A program made the position numbers and the translations under genes. 64,000 nt of DNA from Streptomyces griseoviridis. GTDB taxonomy: Bacteria > Actinomycetota > Actinomycetes > Streptomycetales > Streptomycetaceae. Each line of letters begins with the position of its first letter. The first letter of the stretch is position 1. The notes under the pieces were generated by a model, which ran no database searches, had not been told where the DNA came from, and saw only the letters and a list, made by a program, of their open reading frames with translations. Below, one piece after another: positions 1 through 8,022 of the stretch. The DNA lies in assembly GCF_005222485.1 (NCBI RefSeq), contig NZ_CP029078.1, positions 682,001 to 746,000 of the forward strand, written 5' to 3'.

Positions 1-136
1 CGAGGACGGCCAGCGTCAGGCCGTGCCGTCGCCGCAGATCCCGCAGTCGAGGCCCCACCGCGGCCAGCCGCTCCTGCCTGTCACCCTTCGCGCCCTTCGC
101 ACCCTTCTCGCCTTTGTCACCCTTCTCGCCGCCCAT
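1..136 (-). CDS. Xre-type helix-turn-helix regulator, N-terminal fragment with collagen-like G-X-K repeats
   Basis: The gene is cut by the left window edge; only about 45 codons are visible. From ATG at 136 the protein begins with six consecutive G-X-(K/R) triplets (residues 3-20: GEK, GDK, GEK, GAK, GAK, GDR), then RLRDLRRRHGLTLAVL, which looks like the first helices of an Xre/Cro HTH domain. It is transcribed away from the methyltransferase that starts at 265, an arrangement common for HTH/cupin regulators in Streptomyces. An in-frame ATG at 148 is an alternative start; GGGGAG lies directly before 136, which is close for a ribosome site. The HTH assignment rests on a short stretch only. Confidence 0.6.
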   Translation of the reverse strand, partial: MGGEKGDKGEKGAKGAKGDRQERLAAVGPRLRDLRRRHGLTLAVL

Positions 137-264
137 GCTCCCCAGCATGCTGAAACGGCATGAGGCTTTGCAACTCCGGCAGTCTCCGTCGCAGTGTCGT
201 GGCAGCGGCCCGGCCAAGCGCCCGGCACCCCGCTCCTGACCGCCCGCGTCGAAAGGCCCCGCCC

Positions 265-897
265 GTGAACAGCGCCAACGAGTCCGCCGTCTTCTGGGAG
301 AAGCACTACGCCGGCATGGACGCGCGGTGGGGCACCAAGCCCAACCCCGTCCTGACCGCCCTGCTTGCCGACCTGGCTCCCGCTCCCGGCACGTCCCTCG
401 ACCTGGGGTGCGGCCACGGCGGCGACGCACTCTGGCTCGCCGCGCAGGGCTGGGACGTCACCGCCGTCGATGTGTCACAGACCGCCCTCGACCGGGTGGC
501 GGCGGGCGCCGCGGCCACCGGCGTCACCGACCGGATCCACACCCGGCGGCACGACCTCGCCGAGACGTTCCCCGACGGGACCTTCGACCTGGTCACCGCC
601 GCCTACTTCCACTCCCCGATCACCATGGCCCGCGAGCACGTCCTGCGCCGGGCCGCCGAGGCCGTAGCCCCGGGAGGACTGCTGATCGTGATCGAACACG
701 CCTCCACCGCCCCCTGGTCCTGGCAGGCAGGCCAGGACATCCGCTACCCCACTCCCGACGACGTCATCGCCTCACTGCGGCTCGACGACACCTGGCGCGT
801 CGAGCGGGGCGACGCACCCCAGCGCACCGCCACCGGCCCCGAGGGGCGGACCGCGACCGTCACCGACAACATCATCGCCGTCCGGCGCACCTCCTGA
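265..897 (+). CDS. class I SAM-dependent methyltransferase
   Basis: A 210-residue Rossmann-fold methyltransferase. The SAM-binding glycine motif LDLGCGHGGDALWLAAQGW is near residue 45, followed by the acidic VTAVDVS strand and, later, LVTAAYFHSPI and PGGLLIVIEH, the usual order for small-molecule class I methyltransferases. I chose GTG at 265 because the fold begins about 10 residues later (NSANESAVFWEKHYAG); an upstream in-frame ATG at 160 would add an Arg/Pro-rich leader with no domain content. It is divergent from the Xre-type regulator at the left edge, which may control it. The substrate cannot be told from the sequence. Confidence 0.88.
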   Translation: MNSANESAVFWEKHYAGMDARWGTKPNPVLTALLADLAPAPGTSLDLGCGHGGDALWLAAQGWDVTAVDVSQTALDRVAAGAAATGVTDRIHTRRHDLAETFPDGTFDLVTAAYFHSPITMAREHVLRRAAEAVAPGGLLIVIEHASTAPWSWQAGQDIRYPTPDDVIASLRLDDTWRVERGDAPQRTATGPEGRTATVTDNIIAVRRTS

Positions 898-1063
898 CCC
901 GCCGCCGAGGCGGAGCCCCCGGACGCGGCGGGATCACTCCGGGCCCGCCCACCGACCACAGGCCCGGCGGCACCCGAACTCGCCGCGCACCGGCAGGAGT
1001 TGTCCCGGCTCCGCGCGGCGTCGACGCCTAAGTAGCACCCGCAGCCGCAGTCCTGACGGTTCG

Positions 1064-1636
1064 TCAGTCGCACACCATGTCGAGGAGGCCGTCGATGAAC
1101 TCGTCAGTGGGTGGCTGCCGTACGAGCAGCCGGTAGAGCATCGCACCGATGAGCGCCTCGGACATGGCCGCGGTCGACGTGCCGGCCCGCACCTGCCCGC
1201 GGCGCACCGCGCTGTCCAGACGGGCGGTGAGGGCGGCCTCGTTGGTGGCGGTGAGGCTCTCGTAGAACCTCACCGCCACCTCGTCGCTCTCGGCCGCCGC
1301 GGCGGTGCACGCGCGGATCAGGGAGGCGTTCTCGGGCTCGGCGAGGAAATCGGCGAAGGCTCGCAACCAGGCGCGCAGGTCGTCGCGGGCCTCGCCGCTG
1401 TCCGCGATCACGGCGGTCCTGGCCGGGACGTACCCCTCCAGGATGCACTCGGCGACCAGCTCGTTCTTGGAGCGGTACCAGCGGTAGACGGTCTGCTTGC
1501 CCGCGCCGGCGGCGGTCGCGATGCGGTCGATCGACAGCTTGTCGTACCCGCTCGCCGCCAGCTCGTCCCGGGTCGCCTCCAGGATGGCCTGCCGTGCGCT
1601 CTCGCTCCGAGCACGCCCCCGCGGTGAGTCAGCCAT
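1064..1636 (-). CDS. TetR/AcrR family transcriptional regulator
   Basis: A 190-residue TetR-type repressor. The N-terminal HTH is clear (about residues 14-60: RQAILEATRDELAASGYDKL, IATAAGAGKQTVYRWYRSK), followed by an all-helical ligand-binding domain without recognisable specificity. It is divergent from the SDR gene starting at 1715, and a perfect 17-bp inverted repeat (1677-1693) sits between them. This is the classic layout of a local repressor controlling itself and a neighbouring oxidoreductase. The inducer is unknown; it might be a substrate of that oxidoreductase. Confidence 0.93.
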   Translation of the reverse strand: MADSPRGRARSESARQAILEATRDELAASGYDKLSIDRIATAAGAGKQTVYRWYRSKNELVAECILEGYVPARTAVIADSGEARDDLRAWLRAFADFLAEPENASLIRACTAAAAESDEVAVRFYESLTATNEAALTARLDSAVRRGQVRAGTSTAAMSEALIGAMLYRLLVRQPPTDEFIDGLLDMVCD

Positions 1637-1676
1637 GGTGACGAGATTAGCGGGAGAGGTAGGGTGACCAAGTCAT

Positions 1677-1693
1677 CGAGACAACCTGTCTCG
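1677..1693. promoter_or_regulatory. probable TetR operator, perfect 17-bp inverted repeat
   Basis: CGAGACA-ACC-TGTCTCG is a perfect 7+7 bp inverted repeat with a 3-bp centre. It lies 41 bp upstream of the TetR start and 22 bp upstream of the SDR start. Size, symmetry and position fit a TetR operator that overlaps the divergent promoters. Binding is inferred. Confidence 0.65.
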
Positions 1694-1714
1694 TAAATGG
1701 GCGGGAGGCGGAAC

Positions 1715-2596
1715 ATGAGCGCGAAGGTGCTGGTCATCGTCGGAGCCGGTGGCATGGGCCTGGCGGTGGCGCGCAGGCTGGGCGCGGGCCGCACGGTCCT
1801 GCTGGCCGACATCGGGCAGGACGCTCTCCGGGCCGCCGAACAGACGCTGGGCGACGAGGGCCTCACCGTGGTCACGCAGGTGGTCGACGTGACCTCGGCC
1901 GCCTCCGTCCAGCACCTGGCGCTGACCGCGCGGGCGGCGGGCGAGGTCGACCAGGTCGTGCACACCGCCGGACTGTCCCCCGTCCAGGCGCCCGCGCGGG
2001 CGATCCTCGAGGTGGACCTGCTCGGCGTGGCGCTCGTGCTCGACGCGTTCGCACCCGTCGTCGCCGCCGGGGGCGCCGGCGTGGTGATCGCCAGCATGGC
2101 AGGCCACCTCGCGCCGGCGCTCACCCCCGAGCAGGAGCACGCCCTCGCCCACACCCCCGCCGACCAACTCCTCCAACTGCCGTTCCTCAGCCCGGACATC
2201 GTCACCACCCCGGCCGCCGCCTACGGGATCGCCAAGCGCGCCAACCATGTGCGCGTCGCGGCCGCCGGCTCCGCCTGGGGCGAGCGCGGCGCCCGCCTCA
2301 ACAGCATCAGCCCCGGCGTGATCTCCACTCCGATGGGACAGCAGGAGCTCGCGGGCGAGTCCGGCCGAGTCATGCGCGCCATGGTCGACGCCTCCGCGAC
2401 CGGCCGTCTCGGCACGCCCGGCGACATCGCCGCCGCAGCCGCCTTCCTGCTCGGCCCGGACGCGTCGTTCATCACCGGCACCGACCTCCTGGTCGACGGC
2501 GGTGTCGTCGCCGCCGTGAGGTCCGGCCGCCTCGGCACCCTGACCGCCCCGGCCGCACCGACCGGCCCGAGCGGCCCGAGCGGCCCGACCGCATAG
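1715..2596 (+). CDS. SDR family NAD(P)-dependent oxidoreductase
   Basis: A 293-residue short-chain dehydrogenase/reductase. The cofactor motif GAGGMGLAVARRLG is at the N-terminus, the catalytic YGIAK (YxxxK) is near residue 170, and the family C-terminal pattern RLGTPGDIAAAAAFLLGPDASFITGTD is cut here to LVDGG-type ending. ATG at 1715 is preceded by GGGAGGCGG; an in-frame ATG at 1697 would place the start next to the operator and lacks a ribosome site. After the SDR fold ends there is a low-complexity tail with GPS/GPT repeats encoded by a ggcccgagc microrepeat, probably a recent expansion. It is likely repressed by the divergent TetR. Confidence 0.9.
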   Translation: MSAKVLVIVGAGGMGLAVARRLGAGRTVLLADIGQDALRAAEQTLGDEGLTVVTQVVDVTSAASVQHLALTARAAGEVDQVVHTAGLSPVQAPARAILEVDLLGVALVLDAFAPVVAAGGAGVVIASMAGHLAPALTPEQEHALAHTPADQLLQLPFLSPDIVTTPAAAYGIAKRANHVRVAAAGSAWGERGARLNSISPGVISTPMGQQELAGESGRVMRAMVDASATGRLGTPGDIAAAAAFLLGPDASFITGTDLLVDGGVVAAVRSGRLGTLTAPAAPTGPSGPSGPTA

Positions 2597-2619
2597 CCTC
2601 GCCCCCCCCTTCCGCGAGG
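2597..2619 (+). terminator. possible terminator after the SDR gene
   Basis: CCTCGC (2597-2602) and GCGAGG (2614-2619) form a 6-bp stem with an 11-nt loop that begins immediately after the SDR stop codon. There is no T-run, as is usual for Streptomyces terminators. The remaining sequence up to dhaK (2620-2837) shows no gene. Confidence 0.35.
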
Positions 2620-2837
2620 GGCCGTGGATCACGGTGGTCCCCCACGGTCTGGGACGCCCGGCACGGCCCAGCTCGTGACCTTCACCGCCGCAAGGTCGAT
2701 ACTTTCCCTAGGGGCCCGCTCCCGCCGCCCCTGGGCAGCACAACTGAACACTCCGAGATCGACAACCGGCCAGATCCACTCTGACCAGTGAAGACACCGG
2801 CCAGAGGCCCATCTGCCCATCTCGCCAGGAGGTACCG

Positions 2838-3830
2838 ATGAGGATGCTCATCAACGTCCCGGAGACCGTGGTGGCCGACGCGCTGCGCGGCATGGCGGCG
2901 GCCCATCCCGAACTGACCGTCGACGTCGAGAACCGGGTGATAGTGCGGCGGGACGCCCCCGTGGCCGGGAAGGTCGCCCTGGTGTCCGGCGGCGGCTCGG
3001 GGCACGAGCCACTGCACGGCGGGTTCGTGGGGCCCGGCATGCTGTCCGCCGCCTGTCCTGGCGAGGTGTTCACGTCCCCGGTGCCCGACCAGATGCTGCG
3101 GGCCGCCGCGGCCGTGAACAGCGGCGCGGGCGTGCTGTTCATAGTCAAGAACTACACCGGCGACGTCCTCAACTTCGACATGGCGGCCGAGCTGGCCGAG
3201 GACGAGGGCATCCAGGTCGCCAAGGTGCTGGTCAACGACGACGTGGCGGTCACCGACAGCCTGTACACGGCCGGCCGCCGCGGCACCGGCGCGACGCTGT
3301 TCGTCGAGAAGATCGCCGGCGCAGCCGCCGACGAGGGACAGCCCCTGGAACGCGTCGAGGCGATCGGACGGCAGGTCAACGAGAACTCCCGCAGCTTCGG
3401 CGTCGCGCTCAGCGCCTGCTCCACCCCCGCGAAGGGCAGCCCCACCTTCGATCTCCCGGACGGCGAACTGGAGTTGGGCGTCGGCATCCACGGCGAGCCC
3501 GGCCGGGAGCGGCGGCCCATGATGACGTCGGGTGAGATAGCCGAGTTCGCGGTGGACGCCGTCCTCGACGACATGTCCCCGCGCAACCCGGTGCTCGTGC
3601 TGGTCAACGGCATGGGCGCCACCCCGCTGCTGGAGCTGTACGGCTTCAACGCCGAGGTGCAGCGCATCCTCACGGCGCGTGGTGTCGCCGTCGCCCGCAC
3701 CCTCGTCGGCAACTACGTCACGTCCCTCGACATGGCCGGCGCCTCCGTCACCCTCTGCCAGGTCGACGGCGAGCTGCTGCGCCTGTGGGACGCGCCGGTG
3801 CGGACCGCGGGGCTGCGCTGGGGTATGTGA
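2838..3830 (+). CDS. dhaK: dihydroxyacetone kinase subunit DhaK
   Basis: A 330-residue subunit that binds dihydroxyacetone covalently in the PTS-dependent Dha kinase. GGGSGHEP is at residues 51-58, and His218 in GVGIHGEPG is at the same number as the E. coli histidine that forms the hemiaminal with the substrate. YTGDVLNFDMAAELA is another family signature. ATG at 2838 follows AGGAGG at good spacing. It is the first gene of dhaKLM; phosphate flows from phosphoenolpyruvate through the PTS to DhaM, then DhaL-bound ADP, then Dha. No DhaR regulator is adjacent, so control is not visible here. Confidence 0.96.
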   Translation: MRMLINVPETVVADALRGMAAAHPELTVDVENRVIVRRDAPVAGKVALVSGGGSGHEPLHGGFVGPGMLSAACPGEVFTSPVPDQMLRAAAAVNSGAGVLFIVKNYTGDVLNFDMAAELAEDEGIQVAKVLVNDDVAVTDSLYTAGRRGTGATLFVEKIAGAAADEGQPLERVEAIGRQVNENSRSFGVALSACSTPAKGSPTFDLPDGELELGVGIHGEPGRERRPMMTSGEIAEFAVDAVLDDMSPRNPVLVLVNGMGATPLLELYGFNAEVQRILTARGVAVARTLVGNYVTSLDMAGASVTLCQVDGELLRLWDAPVRTAGLRWGM

Positions 3831-3878
3831 CACGGTGAGGCCCGGTAACGCACCGTACTCATCACGTTAGGAGATCCC

Positions 3879-4470
<592 letters not shown>

Positions 4471-4478
<8 letters not shown>

Positions 4479-4881
4479 CACGAATCTGGTCGGGATCGTC
4501 CTCGTGTCCCACAGCGCCGCGGTCGCCGCGTCCGTGGCCGAACTGGCGCGCGGACTGACCGGCGGCGGGACGACGGTGCGGGTGGCCTCGGCGGGCGGCG
4601 CCGAGGACGGCGGGCTCGGCACCAGCGCGGAGCTGATCGCCGAAGCCGCCGCCTCCGTGGACCGCGGGGCCGGCGTCGCCATCCTCACCGACCTGGGCAG
4701 TGCCGTGCTCACGGTGAAGGCGCTGCTCGCCGAGGGCGACGAACTCCCGGACGGCGCCCGGCTGGTGGACGCCCCGTTCGTCGAGGGAGCGGTGGCCGCG
4801 GTCGTCACGGCGTCCACGGGCGCCGACCTGGCGGCGGTGGAGGCGGCGGCCGCGGAGGCGTACACCTACCGGAAGGTCTGA
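4471..4881 (+). CDS. dhaM: PTS-dependent dihydroxyacetone kinase phosphotransferase subunit DhaM
   Basis: A 136-residue single-domain EIIA-Man-type DhaM. The phospho-accepting His is H14 in IVLVSHSAAVA, and GVAILTDLGSAVLTVK is the typical second motif. It lacks the fused HPr and EI-like domains of the E. coli protein, so it must receive phosphate from general HPr, as in other Gram-positives. GTG at 4471 overlaps dhaL. It is the last gene of the operon; the following 167 bp hold only degenerate GCCTGGTC repeats before the convergent TetR gene. Confidence 0.94.
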
Positions 4882-4907
4882 CTCCGACCGGCGGGGGGCG
4901 GGGGAGC

Positions 4908-5045
4908 CTGGCCGAGGGTCCGAGCCTGGTCGAGGGATGGATGTGCCTGGTCACGGGCGGATGTGGCTGGTCAGGGGCCGGAGGGCTGTACGAGGTCCGG
5001 GCCGCCTGGTCGGGGGCCGAGGGTCTGATCAGGTGCCGGGGGCCC
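4908..5045. repeat. degenerate direct repeats around GCCTGGTCNNGGG
   Basis: The gap between dhaM and the convergent TetR gene contains about six imperfect copies of a 12-14 bp word (gcctggtcgaggg, gcctggtcacggg, gctggtcagggg, gcctggtcggggg and similar) at irregular spacing. No coding pattern and no perfect inverted repeat is apparent. It looks like an eroded GC-rich minisatellite. Confidence 0.5.
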
Positions 5046-5048
5046 TCG

Positions 5049-5687
5049 TCAGGTCAGCCCCTCCGTGGCGGTGATGAGCGCCTCGCGCAGGGTGCGTTCG
5101 AGGGCCGCCTCCGCCGCCGTGCGGTCGAGGCCGGCGTCGGCGTCGTGCCAGGCGTAGTGCTCGACGGCCGCGCGCAGGGCCGCGTTGAACATCGCCGCCT
5201 GGATCGTGGACCGCAGGTCGTCCGCCGGCAGCCCGGCGCGCTCGGCGAGGGCGCGGGCGAACGCCGGTTCGGCTTCGTCGTGGGTCTGGAGCCAGACCGC
5301 GCGCAGCCCCGGCTCGGTACGGGTGAGCCGCACCAGGGCGCCCACGGTGGCCCGGTCGGGGCCCTGCCCCACCCGCAGGTCCGTCGTCAGGGCCGGTGTG
5401 AAGATCTCGTCCAGGGGCTCCCCGGGCCCCCACTGTCGCAGCCGGTCGGCGAGCAGGTCGATGCCCGCCGTGAAGAGGGGCCTGACGCACGCCTCCTTGC
5501 TGGGGAAGTAGCGCCAGACGGTGCGCGCGGAGATGCCGACCGCCTGCCCGATCTGCTCGCCGGTGGTCGCCGTCACGCCCTGGTTGACGAACAGGTCGAC
5601 CGCGGCCCGCGCGATGTCCAACCGGATCTCGGCCTTCCGCTCCTCGGTGAGGGGCGGCCGTCCGGTGCGTCCGCCGGCTGCGGTCAT
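5049..5687 (-). CDS. TetR/AcrR family transcriptional regulator
   Basis: A 212-residue TetR-family protein. The HTH spans about residues 20-66 (IRLDIARAAVDLFVNQGVTA, IGQAVGISARTVWRYFPSKE); the rest is a helical effector domain. It is divergent from the SDR at 5859 with a 171-bp gap that contains an AT-rich stretch and TGTC-N7-GACA (5742-5756). The gene probably regulates that SDR and itself. The ligand is unknown. Confidence 0.92.
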   Translation of the reverse strand: MTAAGGRTGRPPLTEERKAEIRLDIARAAVDLFVNQGVTATTGEQIGQAVGISARTVWRYFPSKEACVRPLFTAGIDLLADRLRQWGPGEPLDEIFTPALTTDLRVGQGPDRATVGALVRLTRTEPGLRAVWLQTHDEAEPAFARALAERAGLPADDLRSTIQAAMFNAALRAAVEHYAWHDADAGLDRTAAEAALERTLREALITATEGLT

Positions 5688-5741
5688 GTCGTCCTCCGGC
5701 TCAGGTGATCCCGTTTCCGCGCATTCTCCCCCACATCTTTA

Positions 5742-5756
5742 TGTCACTCACAGACA
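5742..5756. promoter_or_regulatory. possible TetR operator TGTC-N7-GACA in an AT-rich promoter stretch
   Basis: TGTC (5742-5745) and GACA (5753-5756) form an inverted repeat inside the most AT-rich segment of the gap (atctttatgtcactcaca). Just outside, TTAT and ATAA are also inverted with a one-base offset. The half-sites are short, so this is only suggestive. Confidence 0.35.
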
Positions 5757-5858
5757 ATAAGTCGTAGAGTGGGTCCAGGCGAAGCGTCCGCGCACCCGCG
5801 GAACGCCCTCACACACGCCCTCACACACGTCCTCACACGGAGATCGGGAGCACCTCAC

Positions 5859-6617
5859 ATGACCGCAGTCGACGGACGCAGCGTGATCGTCACCGGGGCG
5901 GGCTCGGGCATCGGGCGCGCCGCCGCCCTCGCCTTCGCGGCCCAGGGCGACCGGGTCGTGGTCGCGGACCTGAACGCCGACACGGCCGGGGCCGTCGTCA
6001 CGGAGATCGAGGAAGCGGGCGGCACCGCGGTGGCCGTGGTGGGCGACCTCAGCGACCAGGCGGTGGTCGACGAGGTGGCACGCACCGCCGTGGAGTCCTT
6101 CGGCGGGGTCGACGTCCTCGTGAACAACGCCGGGATCATGGACCGGATGTCGGCGCTCGCGGACGTCTCGGACACCGAGTGGGAGCGGGTTCTGCGGGTC
6201 AACCTCACCGCGCCCTTCCTGCTGACCAGGGCGGTGCTGCCGCACATGCTGAAGGCGGGCAGGGGCGCGATAGTGAACACCGCCTCCGAGGCGGGCCTGC
6301 GGGGCAGCGCGGCGGGCGCCGCCTACACGGCTTCGAAGCACGGGGTGGTGGGGCTGACGAAGAACCTCGCGGTGATGTACCGCAAGCAGGGCATCCGGGC
6401 CAACGCGATAGCCCCGGGCGGCACCCTGACCGGCATCGTCCTCGACGCCGACCAGACCGCCCACGGCCCGGCCACCCTCGGCGCGCACTTCGTCAACGCC
6501 GGCGCGCTGGCCCAGCCCGAGGAACAGGCCGCGGTGATCGTGTTCCTCGCCTCGGACGCCGCGAGCAACATCAACGGCGCGGTGCTGCCGGTCGACGACG
6601 GCTGGGCGGCGGTCTGA
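5859..6617 (+). CDS. SDR family NAD(P)-dependent oxidoreductase
   Basis: A 252-residue classical SDR close to 3-oxoacyl-ACP reductases. Cofactor motif TGAGSGIGRAAALAF (about residues 12-26), NNAGIMD, catalytic serine region VNTASEAG and YTASKHGVVGL (YxxxK) are all present, and it ends with the family pattern INGAVLPVDDGWA. ATG at 5859 follows GAGATCGGGAGC; earlier in-frame codons run through a CTCACACACG triplicate (5809-5838) and are unlikely to be coding. It is divergent from, and probably repressed by, the TetR at 5049-5687. Confidence 0.92.
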   Translation: MTAVDGRSVIVTGAGSGIGRAAALAFAAQGDRVVVADLNADTAGAVVTEIEEAGGTAVAVVGDLSDQAVVDEVARTAVESFGGVDVLVNNAGIMDRMSALADVSDTEWERVLRVNLTAPFLLTRAVLPHMLKAGRGAIVNTASEAGLRGSAAGAAYTASKHGVVGLTKNLAVMYRKQGIRANAIAPGGTLTGIVLDADQTAHGPATLGAHFVNAGALAQPEEQAAVIVFLASDAASNINGAVLPVDDGWAAV

Positions 6618-6630
6618 CGACGGGGCGGGG

Positions 6631-6725
6631 TACCGACGGCGGGTCCTGCTACCGACGGCGGGCCCGGGTACTGACGGCGGGCCCGGGTCCTGACGGCGGG
6701 CCCGGGTCCTGACGGCGGGCCCGGA
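6631..6725. repeat. tandem repeat, five 19-bp units
   Basis: Five head-to-tail units of a 19-bp word with consensus TMCYGACGGCGGGCCCGGG occupy 6631-6649, 6650-6668, 6669-6687, 6688-6706 and 6707-6725. The last three differ by only a few bases, so the array looks recent. It lies between the convergent ends of the SDR and the GH75 gene. Each unit contains the palindrome GGGCCC. Confidence 0.9.
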
Positions 6726-6831
6726 TTCCGGCGCCCGGCGCCCGGCGCCTGGTCCGTGCCCGCCCGGAACCGCACCGACCACCACCGACCGACCACCACC
6801 GCTGGTCACCGCCGCCCGCCGAGCGCCCGGC

Positions 6832-7527
6832 TCACTTGCCGGTCAGGAACATCCGCGCGAGGCGCTCGCCCGTGGCGACCGTGGCGGCGCGGTCCTCGAT
6901 GGGCTTGATCCGCGCGTCGCGGAAGACGATGTAGGTCACGTCCTTGGCGGTGCCGCCGTCCCGTGGGTCGGCGACGATCCCCAGGCCGCGGGCGGTGGCG
7001 TAGGACGCCTCACCGATGACCCTGCGCGGGCCGACGTCCCCGACCACCGCGTACCGCACCCGGTCCCGGTAGACGACGGCGGCCACGGAACCGCCGCCCA
7101 CCCCGTGGTCGCGGTGGTTCCAGATACGGCTCGGCGCGGGCACGACGATGTACGGCAGCGACTCGGCGCTCAGCGGACGCCCGTCGGACTGCGGGAAGGC
7201 GGTGGCACCGGAGAAGAGCGGGTCGGTGCGGCGGTTGCAGCGGGCGGTGGGCCGGCCGTCGCAGTCGATGTCCAGGTCCGCCTTCCAGAAGACGGCGTCC
7301 CTGGTGCCGCAGACGGGGATGTTCGCGGGCATCCCGTCGTCACTGCGGTAGCGGCCGCGGGAGACCTGGACGCACGTGCGCGTCCTGGCCAGCAGATCGG
7401 CGGCGCGGACCGTGCCCTCGCTCCACGCCACCGGCTCCTCGTGGACGCGGAGATCCGCGCCGGGCAACATCGCCGGGGCGAGCAGGGCCATGCCTGCCGC
7501 GGCCAGCGTCAGCGAAGGGACACGCAC
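6832..7527 (-). CDS. secreted glycoside hydrolase family 75 chitosanase
   Basis: A 231-residue secreted enzyme of the fungal/Streptomyces GH75 type, which cleaves chitosan outside the cell. A signal peptide is visible (residues 1-24, LTLAAAGMALLAPAMLPGA). The family core follows: AVFWKADLDIDCDG, LPYIVVPAPSRIWNH, and YAVVGDVGPRRVIGEASYA, where D164 and E173 have the nine-residue spacing of the catalytic pair described for GH75. GTG at 7527 has AAAGGG nine bases upstream. It is divergent from an FN3 lipoprotein; the shared 495-bp region carries a DasR-like site. Confidence 0.88.
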   Translation of the reverse strand: MRVPSLTLAAAGMALLAPAMLPGADLRVHEEPVAWSEGTVRAADLLARTRTCVQVSRGRYRSDDGMPANIPVCGTRDAVFWKADLDIDCDGRPTARCNRRTDPLFSGATAFPQSDGRPLSAESLPYIVVPAPSRIWNHRDHGVGGGSVAAVVYRDRVRYAVVGDVGPRRVIGEASYATARGLGIVADPRDGGTAKDVTYIVFRDARIKPIEDRAATVATGERLARMFLTGK

Positions 7528-8022
7528 GACAAGGGACCCTTTCCGAGGAGGCTCTGACGGACACTCAGCCCAATCTGGTGCCACCTCTGGCACTCGGCCA
7601 CCGTAAGGGGGCCGGACGGTGCGCCACGGTCCGCCCGGTGACACGCACCCGCCGTTCGGCCTACCGGCGACACCCGCCGTGCCCGGTGCCACCCGCCCCG
7701 CGGCCGGATCCGACGACCACCCCGACGCGCGCTCGCGACGCCAGGCCCGGCAACTGCGGGCAGGGGCCGGGAGGCTGAGCCCGTGTCGGCTCCTGCCACC
7801 CGGCCGCCCGCGTCACGGCACGGGGTCAGCGACGACAGCGGGCCCGCGCCAGCGGTACGAACTACCTTGCCCTCAAGGCGAGTTCGACCGCGAGAGACTC
7901 CAGCATACGTAACGCGGGAGGGTGCTCACGAACGCCCGAACCCGACCGCCCTCTTGATGGGAGGCACCAGGGACGTCATATTGGTCCGGACCATTGCCGT
8001 CACCGTCCGGGGAGGCAGAGCC
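7528..8022. other. 495-bp divergent regulatory region between GH75 gene and FN3 lipoprotein gene
   Basis: No gene that I can support. The region holds a DasR-like palindrome (7982-7993) close to the FN3 gene and a stretch ATACGTAACG (about 7905-7914) that is poorer in GC than its surroundings. It probably contains both promoters. Confidence 0.5.
7982..7993. promoter_or_regulatory. DasR-responsive-element-like palindrome
   Basis: TGGTCCGGACCA is a perfect 12-bp palindrome flanked by AT on the left and TT on the right. It differs from the Streptomyces dre core TGGTCTAGACCA only in the two central bases. It ends 29 bp upstream of the FN3 lipoprotein start. DasR is the GntR-family repressor of chitin and N-acetylglucosamine use, which fits a neighbourhood with a chitosanase. 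Confidence 0.6.

Noticed and set aside
7881..7902. T-arm-like GAGTTCGACC hinting at a tRNA
   Set aside because: No acceptor, D or anticodon stems can be paired around it. No tRNA was found anywhere in the window.
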